Shown here one piece after another: positions 26,054 through 35,897 of a DNA stretch of 64,000 nucleotides; position 1 is the first letter of the stretch, and each line of letters begins with the position of its first letter. This DNA comes from Hymenobacter sp. YC55 (GTDB taxonomy: Bacteria > Bacteroidota > Bacteroidia > Cytophagales > Hymenobacteraceae). Location of the stretch: positions 2,480,001 through 2,544,000 of the forward strand of contig NZ_JARNTX010000001.1 of assembly GCF_029433095.1 (NCBI RefSeq), read 5' to 3'. A program made the position numbers and the translations under genes. The notes under the pieces are model-generated. The model searched no databases and was not told the DNA's origin. It saw nothing but the letters and a program-made list of their open reading frames with translations.

Positions 26054-28237
26054 CTAGGGCACTACCAGCTTCGAGCTGGCGCCATCTTCGGCGCGGAGCA
26101 CGTACACGCCCGCAGCAAGGTCCGCGGTTTCAAACTGCTGGGCTCTGCGCAATGTGCGTACCGGCCGGCCGAGCACATCTTGGAGTGTACCGCTTACGGG
26201 CCGGCTTAACTGCACCTTGCCGCCCTGGCTCGGGTTTGGATAGAGGTGCAATGGCTCGGCATTGCGGGCCGCCTTATTGCTAAGCACGCCGCCCTGCATG
26301 CTGTAGACCGATACCGTGCTACTCACTTCGTTGGCAAGCAGCAGCAGCGGCTGGCCGGTGGGACTGTTGGCGGCCGCAATAAACACGATGCCTTCGGGGC
26401 CTTGGTCACCGGCGCCGGTAGTGGTGCTGCGGTTGTTGACGTACTGCACCAGTTTGGGTTGGGCGGGGTCGTTGACGTTGAATACCGCGACGCCCCCAAT
26501 GCGCTCCAACGACACAAAGGCGTACACCGTGTCCCGAATCATACCCGTCGTGACGCCCTCGGGCTCTGGCCCTTTGTCGTCGGAGCGGTTCTTACGGGCA
26601 GGGTTGCCGGTGGTGTTGCTAGCGTTGAAGATGGCGCCATAAGTGGGGTCGGTGCTGGTGACGCGCTCCAGCAGGTCGCCGCTGTCGTGGACCAGCGCGC
26701 CGGTGCTGGCGTTGTACACGCTAAATGAGCGGCCCCCAAGCGCATAAATTTCGTCGAAGTCCCCGTCGCCATCGGTGTCCCCGAGTTTGTTTGTGACGTT
26801 GAGCCGGCCGAGGACCTGTGCGTTTTTCAGCAGAGCGGCATTCGGGAACACCGTCGGGTCGAGCACGTAGGCGGCTTCGCTGATACGGTTGATTTCGTTG
26901 AGGGCGTTGTACTCGCGGGCGTCGCCTTCATTGGCCGTGAGTAAGTAGCGCTGGCCAGCCACTTCAAAGGCTGCTATGGCATCGGGCTGCCGCATCCCCC
27001 GAATAGGCCAGTTAGCCATCAGGATTTCCGGTGTTTGGTCGGAGGCATCGAGGCTAAACCCGGCCTTGCTGTGGTCCTGGTAGCCGACGGTGCGCAAGCT
27101 TGTAAACTGCCGCGTGCTTAGGTCGAGCGTAGCAATGGCGTTGTTTTCCTGGAGTGTGATATAGGCCGTCCGCGAATCGGCCGACACGGCCACGTATTCC
27201 GGCTCTAAATCCTGCGCCACCGAACTAGGGGCGGCTGCGGTGCCGCCATAAAGCCGGATACCCGCCGCCCGCAAGGTGGCAGCCTGGCTGTTGTAGCCCC
27301 CAAAGCCGACCGTCGTGACGCTGGCCTGCGTAACCCCCGCTACGCCGCCCGAAAAGTCGATAACGGATACGGAGCCTTCGGGGTCCACGCTGTAGTCGGA
27401 CTTAGGCTCTCCTTCATTGGCTGTGACGAGCAACTGGCCGTTGGGCGAGAAGGTAATCATGTCGGGCAGCGCGCCCACCGTTACCTGCTTGAGGAACGCG
27501 CCATTCTGGTCGAAAAATACCACGCTGCCGTTTTGCTGCGGGTCGGCATTTTCAATGGCGCAGGCCACCACTCCGTTGCGCACGGCCACCGAGTTGATAC
27601 CGCCATACGGCTGGATGTTGATGGAAGCAACCGGCGTAATGGCAGCCGGATTGGCTAAGCTTAGAATATCGAGTTTCCCTCCAACTGAGTTGGCCACGTA
27701 CAGGCGTTGGGTGCTCGGATCGTGGGCCACAATCTCGGCGGAGTTGGTACCTGAAGCGCCGTTTTGATACGAGCCGAGCCGGTTGAGCGTGAGGTTGCGC
27801 GTCTGGACTGGCGCCTGCGTATCGTTGTCGCGGATGTAGACCAGCACTTCCGTAGCTCCCGCCGTAAGCGTAGCGTTGGTGGGGTTTTGCAAGCGCAACG
27901 TGAAATACTCGGTTCCCTCAGCCAGCACGTCATCCGTCAGCGGAATCGTCAGGATTTGGTTGATGGTCGTCTCGGCAGGGAAGGACAGCGTTTGCGTAGC
28001 CGGATAAGTAAAATCGGTACCGGCTGTGGCCGTGCCTAGGCTGGTTACCAAGGCTACCTGCACGGTGCTAGCCGCCCCAGAATTGGTAATAGCCACCGGA
28101 ACGCTAATGGTACCCGCGGTTTCATTGGCTATGGCCGTAGCCGCCGTAAAGCGAACACTCTGCGCAGCTGCTGGAGCCATTTGCAACGCCCACAACACCA
28201 ATCCTAATCTACCGCCTGCAAGTAAAGTTCGATGCAT
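26054..28237 (-). CDS. Choice-of-anchor I protein with Calx-beta domain and T9SS sorting signal
   Basis: A 727-residue secreted protein. A signal peptide ends at AAAQ (about residue 25). Residues 27-140 are a Calx-beta domain (GTDFTYPATQTLSFPA ... EYFTLRLQNPTNATL). Residues 150-640 are the choice-of-anchor I beta-propeller (LYVANSVGGKLDIL, LVTANEGEPKSDY, LLTANEGDAREYN, GPEGIVF). The C-terminal 80 residues (LHLYPNPSQGGKVQLS ... ETADLAAGVYVLR) are a type A T9SS sorting domain, so the protein crosses the outer membrane by the Bacteroidota-specific secretion route. The propeller family is of unknown function, sometimes fused to phosphatases. Confidence 0.9.
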   Translation of the reverse strand: MHRTLLAGGRLGLVLWALQMAPAAAQSVRFTAATAIANETAGTISVPVAITNSGAASTVQVALVTSLGTATAGTDFTYPATQTLSFPAETTINQILTIPLTDDVLAEGTEYFTLRLQNPTNATLTAGATEVLVYIRDNDTQAPVQTRNLTLNRLGSYQNGASGTNSAEIVAHDPSTQRLYVANSVGGKLDILSLANPAAITPVASINIQPYGGINSVAVRNGVVACAIENADPQQNGSVVFFDQNGAFLKQVTVGALPDMITFSPNGQLLVTANEGEPKSDYSVDPEGSVSVIDFSGGVAGVTQASVTTVGFGGYNSQAATLRAAGIRLYGGTAAAPSSVAQDLEPEYVAVSADSRTAYITLQENNAIATLDLSTRQFTSLRTVGYQDHSKAGFSLDASDQTPEILMANWPIRGMRQPDAIAAFEVAGQRYLLTANEGDAREYNALNEINRISEAAYVLDPTVFPNAALLKNAQVLGRLNVTNKLGDTDGDGDFDEIYALGGRSFSVYNASTGALVHDSGDLLERVTSTDPTYGAIFNASNTTGNPARKNRSDDKGPEPEGVTTGMIRDTVYAFVSLERIGGVAVFNVNDPAQPKLVQYVNNRSTTTGAGDQGPEGIVFIAAANSPTGQPLLLLANEVSSTVSVYSMQGGVLSNKAARNAEPLHLYPNPSQGGKVQLSRPVSGTLQDVLGRPVRTLRRAQQFETADLAAGVYVLRAEDGASSKLVVP

Positions 28238-28263
28238 CCCAATGAAGTTGAAAGGTGATGTAC

Positions 28264-28271
28264 CAAAGCTA
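28264..28271 (-). promoter_or_regulatory. -7 promoter box for the choice-of-anchor I gene
   Basis: TAGCTTTG on the minus strand, 26 bases before the ATG at 28237. No clear -33 element. Confidence 0.4.
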
Positions 28272-28449
28272 CCGGGACCGTATTACGGCATAGTTATCAG
28301 CTAATTATTTAATTGTGAAGCCAATAGGCACATCCACAAGTAGCACCATTTGCTATATGTTCATTTGTATAAAGACACAACCGATGGTTTATCATTTGCA
28401 TATAACAATAATTAAATGGCTCCGTCCTGAATTAAGTTGCCTTGCTAGG

Positions 28450-29937
28450 CTACATGCTGGAGGCAGAAGAACCGGGTGCTAAATACACCGACTGGTTGGA
28501 AGAAGTAGAGGCGGCCCTAGCGGCTTGCGCTTGACGTCGGTCTTCCCCCGCTACAAACTCACTATACCACTTCCCTGAGTCCTTGACGGTGCGCCGTTGG
28601 GTTTCGTATTCGACATGCACCAAGCCAAAGCGCGGGTTGTAGCCTTCGGCCCATTCGAAGTTATCGGTAAACGACCAGGCAAAGTACCCGTCGACGGGGA
28701 TTCCTTCCTGCCGTGCGCGCAACACTTGCCCGATGCAGGCTTGCAGGTAAGCTTGGCGGCTTGCGTCGTGCACGCGGCCGTCGGAAGTTAGCGTGTCAGG
28801 AAAAGCCGCCCCATTCTCGGTCACCAGCAGACGTGGAGCATTTGGATAAGCGCTAAACTTCTTTAACATATGGTAAATACTTTCCGGGTACACTTCCCAG
28901 CCCATGGTTGTGTGCGGAACTCCACGGCGCGCTGCGCCCACCAGTGATGCCCATAGCAACGGTACCAAGGGCGAGTGCCGCACCACTTCACGCGTATAGT
29001 TCTGCACCCCCAAAAAGTCGAAGTTGAATGGCATCTTCTTCTCGTCGCCGGGCTTGATGTAGCGTTCCAGCCAACCGAGCAGCGGCACGTCCGCTACTGG
29101 GTAGCCTAAGCCAAGAGCCGGCTCTACAAAAAGGCGGTTGAGCAAGGCATCGGCGCGCCGGGTAGCTCGAGCATCACGGGCGTGGTCGGCGCGCCAGGGC
29201 GTGACGTAGGAGCAGGAAAAGGTGGTGCCAATCTGAGCATCGGTAGGCAGCATGGCACGCAGGGCCCGCCCCCCTTCAGCCTGCGCCAACGTGGCGTGAT
29301 GCGTGGCCGCCAGGAAAGCGCCCAAACTACGCTTGCCCGGCGCGTGAATACCGAGCAAGTGCCCGGCCCCGGTAAACACCATCGGCTCGTTGAGCACCAT
29401 CCAGTTTTGCACCCGGTCGCCGAGGCGGGCAGCTACGCGTTGGGTATAGTCGGTGAACCAGCCCACAATGTCGCGGTTAACCCAGCCGCCTAGCTCCTGC
29501 AACACCGATGGCAAGTCCCAGTGGTAGAGCGTTGGCCACGGGGTTATCCCCCGTTCCAAACAGCCATCTATCAGCCGGTCATAAAAATCCATGCCTTTGG
29601 GATTCACCAACCCCATGCCATGGGGCACTACCCGCGACCAAGCAATGGAAAACCGGAAATTTCGGATTCCCATTTGTTGCAACAAGTCCAGGTCCTGTGG
29701 CCAGCGGTGGTAGAAGTCAGTGGCTACTTGCGCCGTCTCGCCACGCTTGATGCGGCCCTTTCGGCGCACGAAGTCGTCCCAGATGCTTGGACCCTTGCCG
29801 TCCAGGTTCCACGCTCCTTCTGTCTGATACGCCGCCGCCGACACGCCCCAGTGAAAGTCCGGCCCGAAGTCGGCCCGGGAAAAGCTGGCGGGTGTGGTAG
29901 GTGGGAAAAAGGCAGTAGGTAGAGCGGTAGAGGACAT
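28450..29937 (-). CDS. GH1 family beta-glucosidase
   Basis: A 495-residue enzyme, the usual GH1 length. The N-terminal signature FHWGVSAAAYQTEGAW is followed by TLYHWDLP and VLNEPMVF, with acid/base Glu184, and later LLVTENGAAFP, with nucleophile Glu374. WSFTDNFEWAEGY gives the sugar-binding subsite. It hydrolyses terminal beta-glucosides or related sugars. No signal peptide, so probably cytoplasmic. The C-terminal 35 residues are a low-complexity Ser/Ala tail. No sugar transporter gene is adjacent. Confidence 0.95.
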   Translation of the reverse strand: MSSTALPTAFFPPTTPASFSRADFGPDFHWGVSAAAYQTEGAWNLDGKGPSIWDDFVRRKGRIKRGETAQVATDFYHRWPQDLDLLQQMGIRNFRFSIAWSRVVPHGMGLVNPKGMDFYDRLIDGCLERGITPWPTLYHWDLPSVLQELGGWVNRDIVGWFTDYTQRVAARLGDRVQNWMVLNEPMVFTGAGHLLGIHAPGKRSLGAFLAATHHATLAQAEGGRALRAMLPTDAQIGTTFSCSYVTPWRADHARDARATRRADALLNRLFVEPALGLGYPVADVPLLGWLERYIKPGDEKKMPFNFDFLGVQNYTREVVRHSPLVPLLWASLVGAARRGVPHTTMGWEVYPESIYHMLKKFSAYPNAPRLLVTENGAAFPDTLTSDGRVHDASRQAYLQACIGQVLRARQEGIPVDGYFAWSFTDNFEWAEGYNPRFGLVHVEYETQRRTVKDSGKWYSEFVAGEDRRQAQAARAASTSSNQSVYLAPGSSASSM

Positions 29938-30084
29938 AAGACAGACAAGCCGAGGGGAAGGTGGGGCCCCAGACTTTGGTAGGACAAACAGCAGACGAAA
30001 TTGGCTGCCCGAGCTCTGGAAAAAGAGCAGTATGTAGCAACCAAAAAGGCGAATACGTCAACCGCTTGAAAAAGTAGGCCCGCT

Positions 30085-31107
30085 TTAAAATGGGTGAGTA
30101 ATAATTTTTTGCGTGCTTACTTCCGCCAAAAGCCTATCCAACACCATGCCTGTTTCGTCGGGGTACTCTACAGGCACCACAGGGCCATTTTGCAGCCACT
30201 GGTCGATGACGTCCAGGCTTTTGTCTTTAAGATTCTTCACCACGGGCACGCCCATGCCAGCCAGCGCGGCGCCGTTGCAGCTCTGCTCGTACTGGTTGCG
30301 CATGGGCACCACCAACAACTTCTTGCCGAGGTACAGCGCCTCGGCTGGCGTCTCGAACCCGGCTCCGCACAGTACCCCAGCGCTACGGGCGAGGCTATTG
30401 GTGAAGGCGGCTCCGCTCACCGGCCGCACCCGCACCTTGCCGTGTTCCGACTCTTGCTGACTGTGCTTGCTGAACACTTCCCAACGCACGTCGCGGCTGA
30501 GGTAGCGCAGCCGCTGTACTAGCGTCTCTTCGTCGAAAGCCGGTAGATATACGGTATAGTGCCCATCGTTTTGGGGCGTTAGCTGCCGAACCTGCTGCCG
30601 AATAACGGGCGTGTAGATGTGGGGCTCGTAGCGCTCGAAATGAAAGCCGAACTGCTGCGTGGTGGGCGCGTAGTAGCGCAATACAGCCCGGCCCACGGCA
30701 TCATCATTCTTGGGCCGCGGGGCAGCTGCACTCAGCACGGCACTCTGATGGCTCAACGCCACGCATGGCACCTCACGCAGTCGGCACGCCCACGCCGACA
30801 CCGGCTCGAAGTCACTGATGACAACGTCGTAGTCCTCGACTAGCAGCAGCCGCATTTCGCGCAGAAAGGCCGCCGAATTCAGTTGCCAAAAGGTCTTGAC
30901 GAAGTTGATGCCTCCTTTCTTGCCGAAGATAAAGCCCATGCCGTGGCAGCGGTAACGCACTTTGAAGGGCAGCTGCACGTCGGCAGGCGGGCCGCTTACC
31001 AGCAAGTCAACCCGGGAAGCGCGCTCCTGCAACAACGGCACAATATCGTGCGCACGACTCAGGTGGCCATTGCCAGTGCCTTGAATGGCGTAAAGGATGC
31101 GGGGCAT
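30085..31107 (-). CDS. GT-B glycosyltransferase-like protein (MJ1255/MurG-like fold)
   Basis: A 340-residue protein starting at the ATG at 31107, directly before the glycosyltransferase N-terminus ILYAIQGTGNGHLSRA (GNGH loop). The C-terminal nucleotide-sugar site is SAGVLCGAGFETPAEALYLGKKLLVVP with EQ.CNGAAL downstream. This suits a family of MurG-like transferases often annotated as uncharacterised. It lies 49 bases downstream of the LpxH-like gene on the same strand, so both probably act in glycolipid or envelope synthesis. Confidence 0.8.
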   Translation of the reverse strand: MPRILYAIQGTGNGHLSRAHDIVPLLQERASRVDLLVSGPPADVQLPFKVRYRCHGMGFIFGKKGGINFVKTFWQLNSAAFLREMRLLLVEDYDVVISDFEPVSAWACRLREVPCVALSHQSAVLSAAAPRPKNDDAVGRAVLRYYAPTTQQFGFHFERYEPHIYTPVIRQQVRQLTPQNDGHYTVYLPAFDEETLVQRLRYLSRDVRWEVFSKHSQQESEHGKVRVRPVSGAAFTNSLARSAGVLCGAGFETPAEALYLGKKLLVVPMRNQYEQSCNGAALAGMGVPVVKNLKDKSLDVIDQWLQNGPVVPVEYPDETGMVLDRLLAEVSTQKIITHPF

Positions 31108-31156
31108 TCGAAAAGTGAAGCTTGATAAGTAAGAGTGAGGACTTGGAATAGCTGCT

Positions 31157-32050
31157 TCATGATCTGCGCAGTTGAAACTCGGCCAGCAGCCCATCGAGCA
31201 GCGTGGCCACGGGCATGTCGGCCGCCGAATCTTCCTCGTCCACTTCCTCCGGGTCTTGATTGGTATCGGGCAGCATGTTGGGGTCGTCGGCGTAGCGGTA
31301 GAGTTGCCAGCCGGTCTTGGCCGTGTACTCCAGAGCCGTTAGGTTTTCCACCCAGTCGCCGGAGTTCAGGTACACCACCTCCCCTTTCGAGGTGCTGACC
31401 GTTCGGATTTCCGGACAATGAATGTGCCCGCAGGCCACGTAGCTATAGCCTTGATCCGCCGCAATAGTGGCAGCTGTTTTCTCGAAGTCGCTCACCAAGC
31501 TCACGGCGCTTTTCACCCGGTCCTTCACTGCTTTCGAAAGAGCTACCCGGGGCCGGCCCAGCCGGTACAGGCCCCAGTTCACCATTCGGTTAATTAAAAT
31601 CAGTAAGTCGTAGCCCTTGGCCCCAAGCTTAGCCAGCCAGCGGGAATGCTGCATCGTTACGTCGAACACGTCGCCGTGAAAGAGCCAGGTTTTGCCGTGG
31701 GGCAAGTCCAGCACCAACTTGTTGTCGATGCTGAAGGCCCCGAGGCGAGTGCCAGCAAACTTGCGCAGCAGCTCGTCGTGGTTGCCGGTGAGGTAGTGGA
31801 TGCGGGTACCCTTAGCAGCCAGGCCAGCCAGGTGGCGTACGACCCGCATATGCGTGCCCGGCCAGTAGCTTTTGCTGAACTGCCAGATATCCACGATGTC
31901 GCCGTTAAGCACCAGCACTTTGGGCTTTATTTTTTTCAGATAACGCAGCAGCTCGGTGGCGTGGCAGCCATAGGTGCCCAGATGGACATCCGAAATCACG
32001 GCCACTTCCACCCGGCGGCGCTTCTTGCTAGCCAAGACAGGAGCACTCAA
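31157..32050 (-). CDS. LpxH-like metallophosphoesterase
   Basis: A 297-residue protein with the calcineurin motifs VISDVHLG, LNGDIVDIWQF, LTGNHDE, FHGDVFD and VACGHIHCPE, the pattern of UDP-2,3-diacylglucosamine hydrolase-like proteins. The start is TTG at 32050; no ATG occurs before the first catalytic motif. The TTG overlaps the stop of the preceding 72-codon gene (TTGA), a sign of coupled translation. With the glycosyltransferase downstream it may process a sugar-lipid precursor. A true LpxH is shorter, and the acidic C-terminal extension (DPEEVDEEDSA) is unusual. Confidence 0.82.
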   Translation of the reverse strand: MSAPVLASKKRRRVEVAVISDVHLGTYGCHATELLRYLKKIKPKVLVLNGDIVDIWQFSKSYWPGTHMRVVRHLAGLAAKGTRIHYLTGNHDELLRKFAGTRLGAFSIDNKLVLDLPHGKTWLFHGDVFDVTMQHSRWLAKLGAKGYDLLILINRMVNWGLYRLGRPRVALSKAVKDRVKSAVSLVSDFEKTAATIAADQGYSYVACGHIHCPEIRTVSTSKGEVVYLNSGDWVENLTALEYTAKTGWQLYRYADDPNMLPDTNQDPEEVDEEDSAADMPVATLLDGLLAEFQLRRS

Positions 32051-32265
32051 AGGGCCGGGCGCGGATTGAGGCGGGCACTAGGCAGTGTGCGCCGGGTGAG
32101 AGATGCTTCCTGCGAATCTTCGTCGGCATTGTGAAACCGAAAAGGCATCCGCAACGCCCCTATAGAGCGAAGCAAAAAGGCTGACCCGAGAGCCAGTTGA
32201 AACAACACGTAAGCCAGCCCGCGCACCGTCCGGCGCAACAAGGTGAAGGTGAGGGGAGCGTGCAT
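32047..32265 (-). CDS. Small membrane-associated protein translationally coupled to the LpxH-like gene
   Basis: A 72-residue frame starting at an ATG with one hydrophobic stretch (LAYVLFQLALGSAFLLRSIGAL) and a basic N-terminus. Its TGA overlaps the TTG start of the next gene, the arrangement expected of a real upstream cistron. No family recognised. Low-confidence gene, but the overlap is hard to explain otherwise. Confidence 0.45.
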   Translation of the reverse strand: MHAPLTFTLLRRTVRGLAYVLFQLALGSAFLLRSIGALRMPFRFHNADEDSQEASLTRRTLPSARLNPRPAL

Positions 32266-32454
32266 AAGGAAAGCCGTTTATACCCGTCCCAAAATTCGGT
32301 TTCACCTATGAAGTAGGCGTTACGAGGCTATTACCGTTACGTCATGTTTCGCCAAACCCGGTTGTATCCGTCATCCAACCAGTAAACCAACCTCACCGAC
32401 CGGGTGAAACCCGTTTTTGGACGAAATCTAGCAAGTCTGCTTTTGCCACTTACC

Positions 32455-32462
32455 TACCTTTG
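32455..32462 (+). promoter_or_regulatory. -7 promoter box upstream of the secreted protein at 32506
   Basis: TACCTTTG matches TAnnTTTG and leaves a 43-base leader. No TTG at the correct -33 distance. Confidence 0.4.
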
Positions 32463-32505
32463 AGAGCCTGAAACCTTTATTTCAGTTGTAAATCTCGATT
32501 TTTCT

Positions 32506-33066
32506 ATGAAGAGAATAATTCTCCTGGCGGCTCTCCTGACTTGCACCCTAGCGGCTTCGGCCCAATACATGCCGGGCAAGCCCCGCAAGAAATACATGGT
32601 GGCTAAAAAGGATGAGGAGTGTCAGTATGTATTAAACGTTACTAAAAACACCGACGAAGATGCCGAGGTGGATGCCTGCGTGACGCGTGTAGCCTACCGC
32701 CCTTATGCTGATCTGCTCACCGAAATCGACGCCCTCAAGAAAATCAAGAACTGGGCTGATACCACCTACCAGCGGCGCTTCAGCCAGTTGCCTCCCGGCG
32801 GCGAGCTGAGCGTAACGATGTACCGCCGCGGCTCGGCCAATGCCGATCCAGCCCTTCTGAGTGTAGTTGCCAAAGACAAGGAAGGCAAGGAAGTATTTAA
32901 CCTTCCCGCCCTAGAAGCTGGCAATGGCCGCTTCTGGAATCGGGACTTATATATGAGCAAACGCACTATACCATTTGTTAAAACCGAGACTCCGCAAGAT
33001 TTAATAGTGCTTATCAACGACGCAAAAACCAAGCAAACATTTGAGTATATCGTGAAGACCCAATAA
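32506..33066 (+). CDS. Secreted protein of unknown function
   Basis: A 186-residue protein with signal peptide MKRIILLAALLTCTLAASAQ. The mature part is hydrophilic (KPRKKYMVAKKDEECQY) and ends in a predicted beta-rich region (LYMSKRTIPFVKTETPQDLI). I recognise no family or catalytic motif. It is transcribed alone and closed by a terminator. Confidence 0.6.
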   Translation: MKRIILLAALLTCTLAASAQYMPGKPRKKYMVAKKDEECQYVLNVTKNTDEDAEVDACVTRVAYRPYADLLTEIDALKKIKNWADTTYQRRFSQLPPGGELSVTMYRRGSANADPALLSVVAKDKEGKEVFNLPALEAGNGRFWNRDLYMSKRTIPFVKTETPQDLIVLINDAKTKQTFEYIVKTQ

Positions 33067-33103
33067 GTTTATTTGCTTTATTGTTACGTTATATATTCGT
33101 TAT

Positions 33104-33140
33104 AAAGCCCTGGCTACCAATTTGGTGACCAGGGCTTTTT
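33104..33140 (+). terminator. Terminator after the secreted protein gene
   Basis: AAAGCCCTGG pairs with CCAGGGCTTT, with an inner CCAA/TTGG pair, followed by a T run. Confidence 0.8.
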
Positions 33141-33323
33141 ATTTATACATATGGTTGCACAGCCCTTACGCTCTGTTTGCTGCCACCGCTATGTTCACCA
33201 GTGTACTGTGGTAGAGGTTAATAGCTAAGTGCCATTAAAATTTTCTAGGCAGGCATTGTAAATCAACTTTCTCTAGCAGCAAGCGCCGCACAACAATCCT
33301 AATCTACCAGGTGCTTTCACGCC

Positions 33324-33836
33324 TTATTTCCGTAGCTGCGCCCATTGCGCGGCTATCAGTGTCTTGGCGTCCTCGAACTGTTCGGCAATCAGTTGCTCGT
33401 GCGTGAAGATCACCGGCTCGATCTTCTCGTTTTCTTCCTCTAGCCCTCCCCCTTTGCCGCTCTTGTTGCTGACCTCGGCAAAAAAGATGGTGATAATCTC
33501 GGCGTTGGCACCCGGCGAAGGGTAGATGCGGGCAATTTTCTCTAAGTGGTCTACGTCGTAGCCTAACTCTTCTTGAATTTCGCGGCGAATAGCTGCTTCC
33601 GGAGCTTCGTCGCCATCGACCATGCCGGCAGCTATTTCCACCATCTCGGCTTCTGCCCCTATCCGGTACTGCCGGGTTAGCAAGTAGCGCTCCTGCTTGG
33701 TATCCCACACCAGGGCCCCTACGGCGGTTCCTGGCTCGAACCGTTCCCGCTTCAGCTGCTCGTCGCCGTCTTGTAGGGTGAGCACCCTTAGTTTGTAATG
33801 ACCATCGTAAGCGGTTTCTCGGTTGATTATTTCCAT
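33324..33836 (-). CDS. NUDIX hydrolase, ADP-ribose pyrophosphatase-like
   Basis: A 170-residue protein with a complete Nudix box in GMVDGDEAPEAAIRREIQEE, i.e. Gx5Ex7REUxEExG. Upstream VLTRQYR-type residues (YLLTRQYRIGAEAEMVEIAAG) match the ADP-sugar pyrophosphatase subfamily. The C-terminus has an acidic insert (GGLEEENEKIEP). It probably hydrolyses ADP-ribose or a nucleotide sugar in the cytoplasm; the exact substrate cannot be assigned. It is divergent from the helicase gene. Confidence 0.88.
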   Translation of the reverse strand: MEIINRETAYDGHYKLRVLTLQDGDEQLKRERFEPGTAVGALVWDTKQERYLLTRQYRIGAEAEMVEIAAGMVDGDEAPEAAIRREIQEELGYDVDHLEKIARIYPSPGANAEIITIFFAEVSNKSGKGGGLEEENEKIEPVIFTHEQLIAEQFEDAKTLIAAQWAQLRK

Positions 33837-34220
33837 GGATCAGACAAATCGTGAAGAATTTTCAGAAAAGTAAACGGAAAATGTAGTGGGAGGTGTTGAC
33901 GAAGTTCTATTCCTGGAAAGTCTACCGTTGGTTGGCAGACGTTCCAGCAACTTATCTTCCTCTACACCAGCGCTGCGTCAAATTTTATACGACTTTCTTT
34001 GCCTTCCAGGATGCAGTCCAGTTTGTGGGCAATTGCTACAGTTGAGCCGTTTTTACTTGATCTATATGCGGCCAAGCGGTGGCATTTTCCTTCACTGGTA
34101 CCGGTAATAGAACGTAGTGGCACCTTTTTCGCCGCAAAACCACCGACCTTTGCATTCTTGCCCAGTACCCACAGCCCATCTGGCCACCATTAGGGCTCGG
34201 CCTCGCTTTTCTTCTTTTTG
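33837..34220. other. Intergenic region between nudix and helicase genes, no gene seen
   Basis: 384 bases. Short frames exist but lack any protein-like composition. A near-box GACCTTTG at about 34148 is one base from consensus and may serve the helicase. Confidence 0.4.
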
Positions 34221-35651
34221 ATGTCTTTCGACGAACTAAACCTGATTGATCCTATCCTGCGTGCCTTGCACGAGGAAGGCTACACGAACCCTACCCCTAT
34301 CCAGCAGCAGGCTATCCCGCAGGTGCTGGAAGGCCACGACCTACTAGGCGTAGCCCAGACCGGCACCGGCAAAACCGCCGCCTTTACCGTTCCCATTCTC
34401 CAAATCCTGCACCAAACGGCGCAGGTACAGCGTCACGCCCCGGGCCGCATCCGTTGCTTGGTGCTCACGCCCACCCGGGAACTCGCTATTCAAATCAACG
34501 AGAGCTTTGGGGCCTATGGCCGCCATTTGCCTAAGTTGCGCTCCACTGTCATCTTCGGCGGCGTAAGCCAGCACGCGCAGGTTCAAACCCTGAAGCGCGG
34601 CGTAGAAGTGCTGATTGCCACGCCTGGTCGCCTACTCGACCTCATAAGCCAAGGCTTTATTGACTTGCGCACCGTGGAAGTGTTTGTGCTCGACGAAGCC
34701 GACCGAATGCTCGACATGGGCTTCATCAACGACATCAAGCGCATTCTGCCGAAGCTGCCCACTTCTCGGCAGACGCTGTTTTTCTCGGCTACCATGCCCG
34801 CCCAGATTCAGGAACTGGCCAACACCATCCTGAAGCCGAACCCGGTGAAAGTAGCCGTCACGCCCGTTTCGAGCACGGCTGACACCGTCACGCAGGGCGT
34901 GTACTTGGTTGAGAAAAACGACAAGGCCGACTTGCTGGAGCATGTGCTCAAAGATGCTGCTATCAAGCGGGTGCTGGTATTTACGCGCACCAAGCACGGC
35001 GCCGACAAAGTGGTTAAGACGCTGGCCAAGGCCAATATTCCTGCCGAAGCCATTCACGGCAACAAGTCGCAGAACCACCGCCAGCGGGCCCTCAACAACT
35101 TCAAGGCGGGTACCACCCGCGTGTTGGTAGCCACCGATATTGCCGCTCGCGGCATCGACGTCGACGACCTGACGCACGTTATTAACTACGAAGTGCCCAA
35201 CGAACCGGAAACCTACGTGCACCGCATTGGCCGTACGGGCCGGGCTGGTGCCTTCGGTACTGCCCTTACGTTTGTGGAAGACGAGGAGCGCGCCTACTTA
35301 CAGGACATTCAAAAGCTAATCCGGCGTCAGATTGACCTTATCACCAATCATCCTTACACCACCCGCTCGGTAGCGCCGGTGTTGCTGCATGGTGGCGAGT
35401 CTATTAAGCGGCCTAAAGGCCCCTCAGGTCGGCCCCCACGGCCGGGTCGGGAAGGAAATGCCCCCCGTGCTTCCCGTCCTAGCCACGAGGCCGGCGCCCA
35501 GCGTGGCGGATCTGACCGCAACCGGGCCACTGGCAACCGCCCAGCGGCTTCTTCTCGCCCAGCAGGCGAGCGGACGGCAGGTGGAGCCAACTCTAACGCA
35601 GGCCAAGGCCGTAGGTCTTACCGCGGCGGCAACAGCAGCAACGGACGCTAG
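34221..35651 (+). CDS. DEAD-box RNA helicase, RhlE-like
   Basis: A 476-residue protein starting at the ATG at 34221. All helicase motifs are present in order: Q motif (TPIQQQAIP), [31 protein letters not shown] (DEAD box), [16 protein letters not shown], and IGRTGRAG. The C-terminal 100 residues are a basic, Gly/Ser/Arg-rich tail ([17 protein letters not shown]) for RNA binding. It remodels RNA, in ribosome assembly or RNA decay, often in cold adaptation. It is monocistronic with its own terminator. Confidence 0.95.
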   Translation: MSFDELNLIDPILRALHEEGYTNPTPIQQQAIPQVLEGHDLLGVAQTGTGKTAAFTVPILQILHQTAQVQRHAPGRIRCLVLTPTRELAIQINESFGAYGRHLPKLRSTVIFGGVSQHAQVQTLKRGVEVLIATPGRLLDLISQGFIDLRTVEVFVLDEADRMLDMGFINDIKRILPKLPTSRQTLFFSATMPAQIQELANTILKPNPVKVAVTPVSSTADTVTQGVYLVEKNDKADLLEHVLKDAAIKRVLVFTRTKHGADKVVKTLAKANIPAEAIHGNKSQNHRQRALNNFKAGTTRVLVATDIAARGIDVDDLTHVINYEVPNEPETYVHRIGRTGRAGAFGTALTFVEDEERAYLQDIQKLIRRQIDLITNHPYTTRSVAPVLLHGGESIKRPKGPSGRPPRPGREGNAPRASRPSHEAGAQRGGSDRNRATGNRPAASSRPAGERTAGGANSNAGQGRRSYRGGNSSNGR

Positions 35652-35680
35652 AGCGAACTGACTGCCCTGCTTTATCTATT

Positions 35681-35720
35681 ACCCAAACAGCCTCGGCATT
35701 TGCCGGGGCTGTTTGGGTTT
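35681..35720 (+). terminator. Terminator after the helicase gene
   Basis: A 12-bp stem (ACCCAAACAGCC/GGCTGTTTGGGT) followed by TT. Confidence 0.8.
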
Positions 35721-35865
35721 ACTGCTTTGGCAATTGAACTCAATGAAATCTGACTACGGACTGCTCTACAAGACGACTACAACGGTATTTCGAAGCTGGT
35801 AAACAACCAGTTTAGCAAACAAAAGAGCGGTTATCTGTATTTTACAAACGGCGGTTACACAGCCG

Positions 35866-35893
35866 TTGCTATTTATTCCTCTGACGACGTTTG
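35866..35893 (+). promoter_or_regulatory. Near-consensus promoter, candidate leaderless start for the 162-residue protein
   Basis: TTG at 35866, a 17-base spacer, then GACGTTTG at 35886-35893, one base from TAnnTTTG, ending four bases before the ATG at 35898. Confidence 0.45.
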
Positions 35894-35897
35894 TTTT

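Noticed and set aside
33886..34193. Short frames upstream of the helicase
   Set aside because: They overlap in two frames, have no signal or motif, and lie in the expected leader region.
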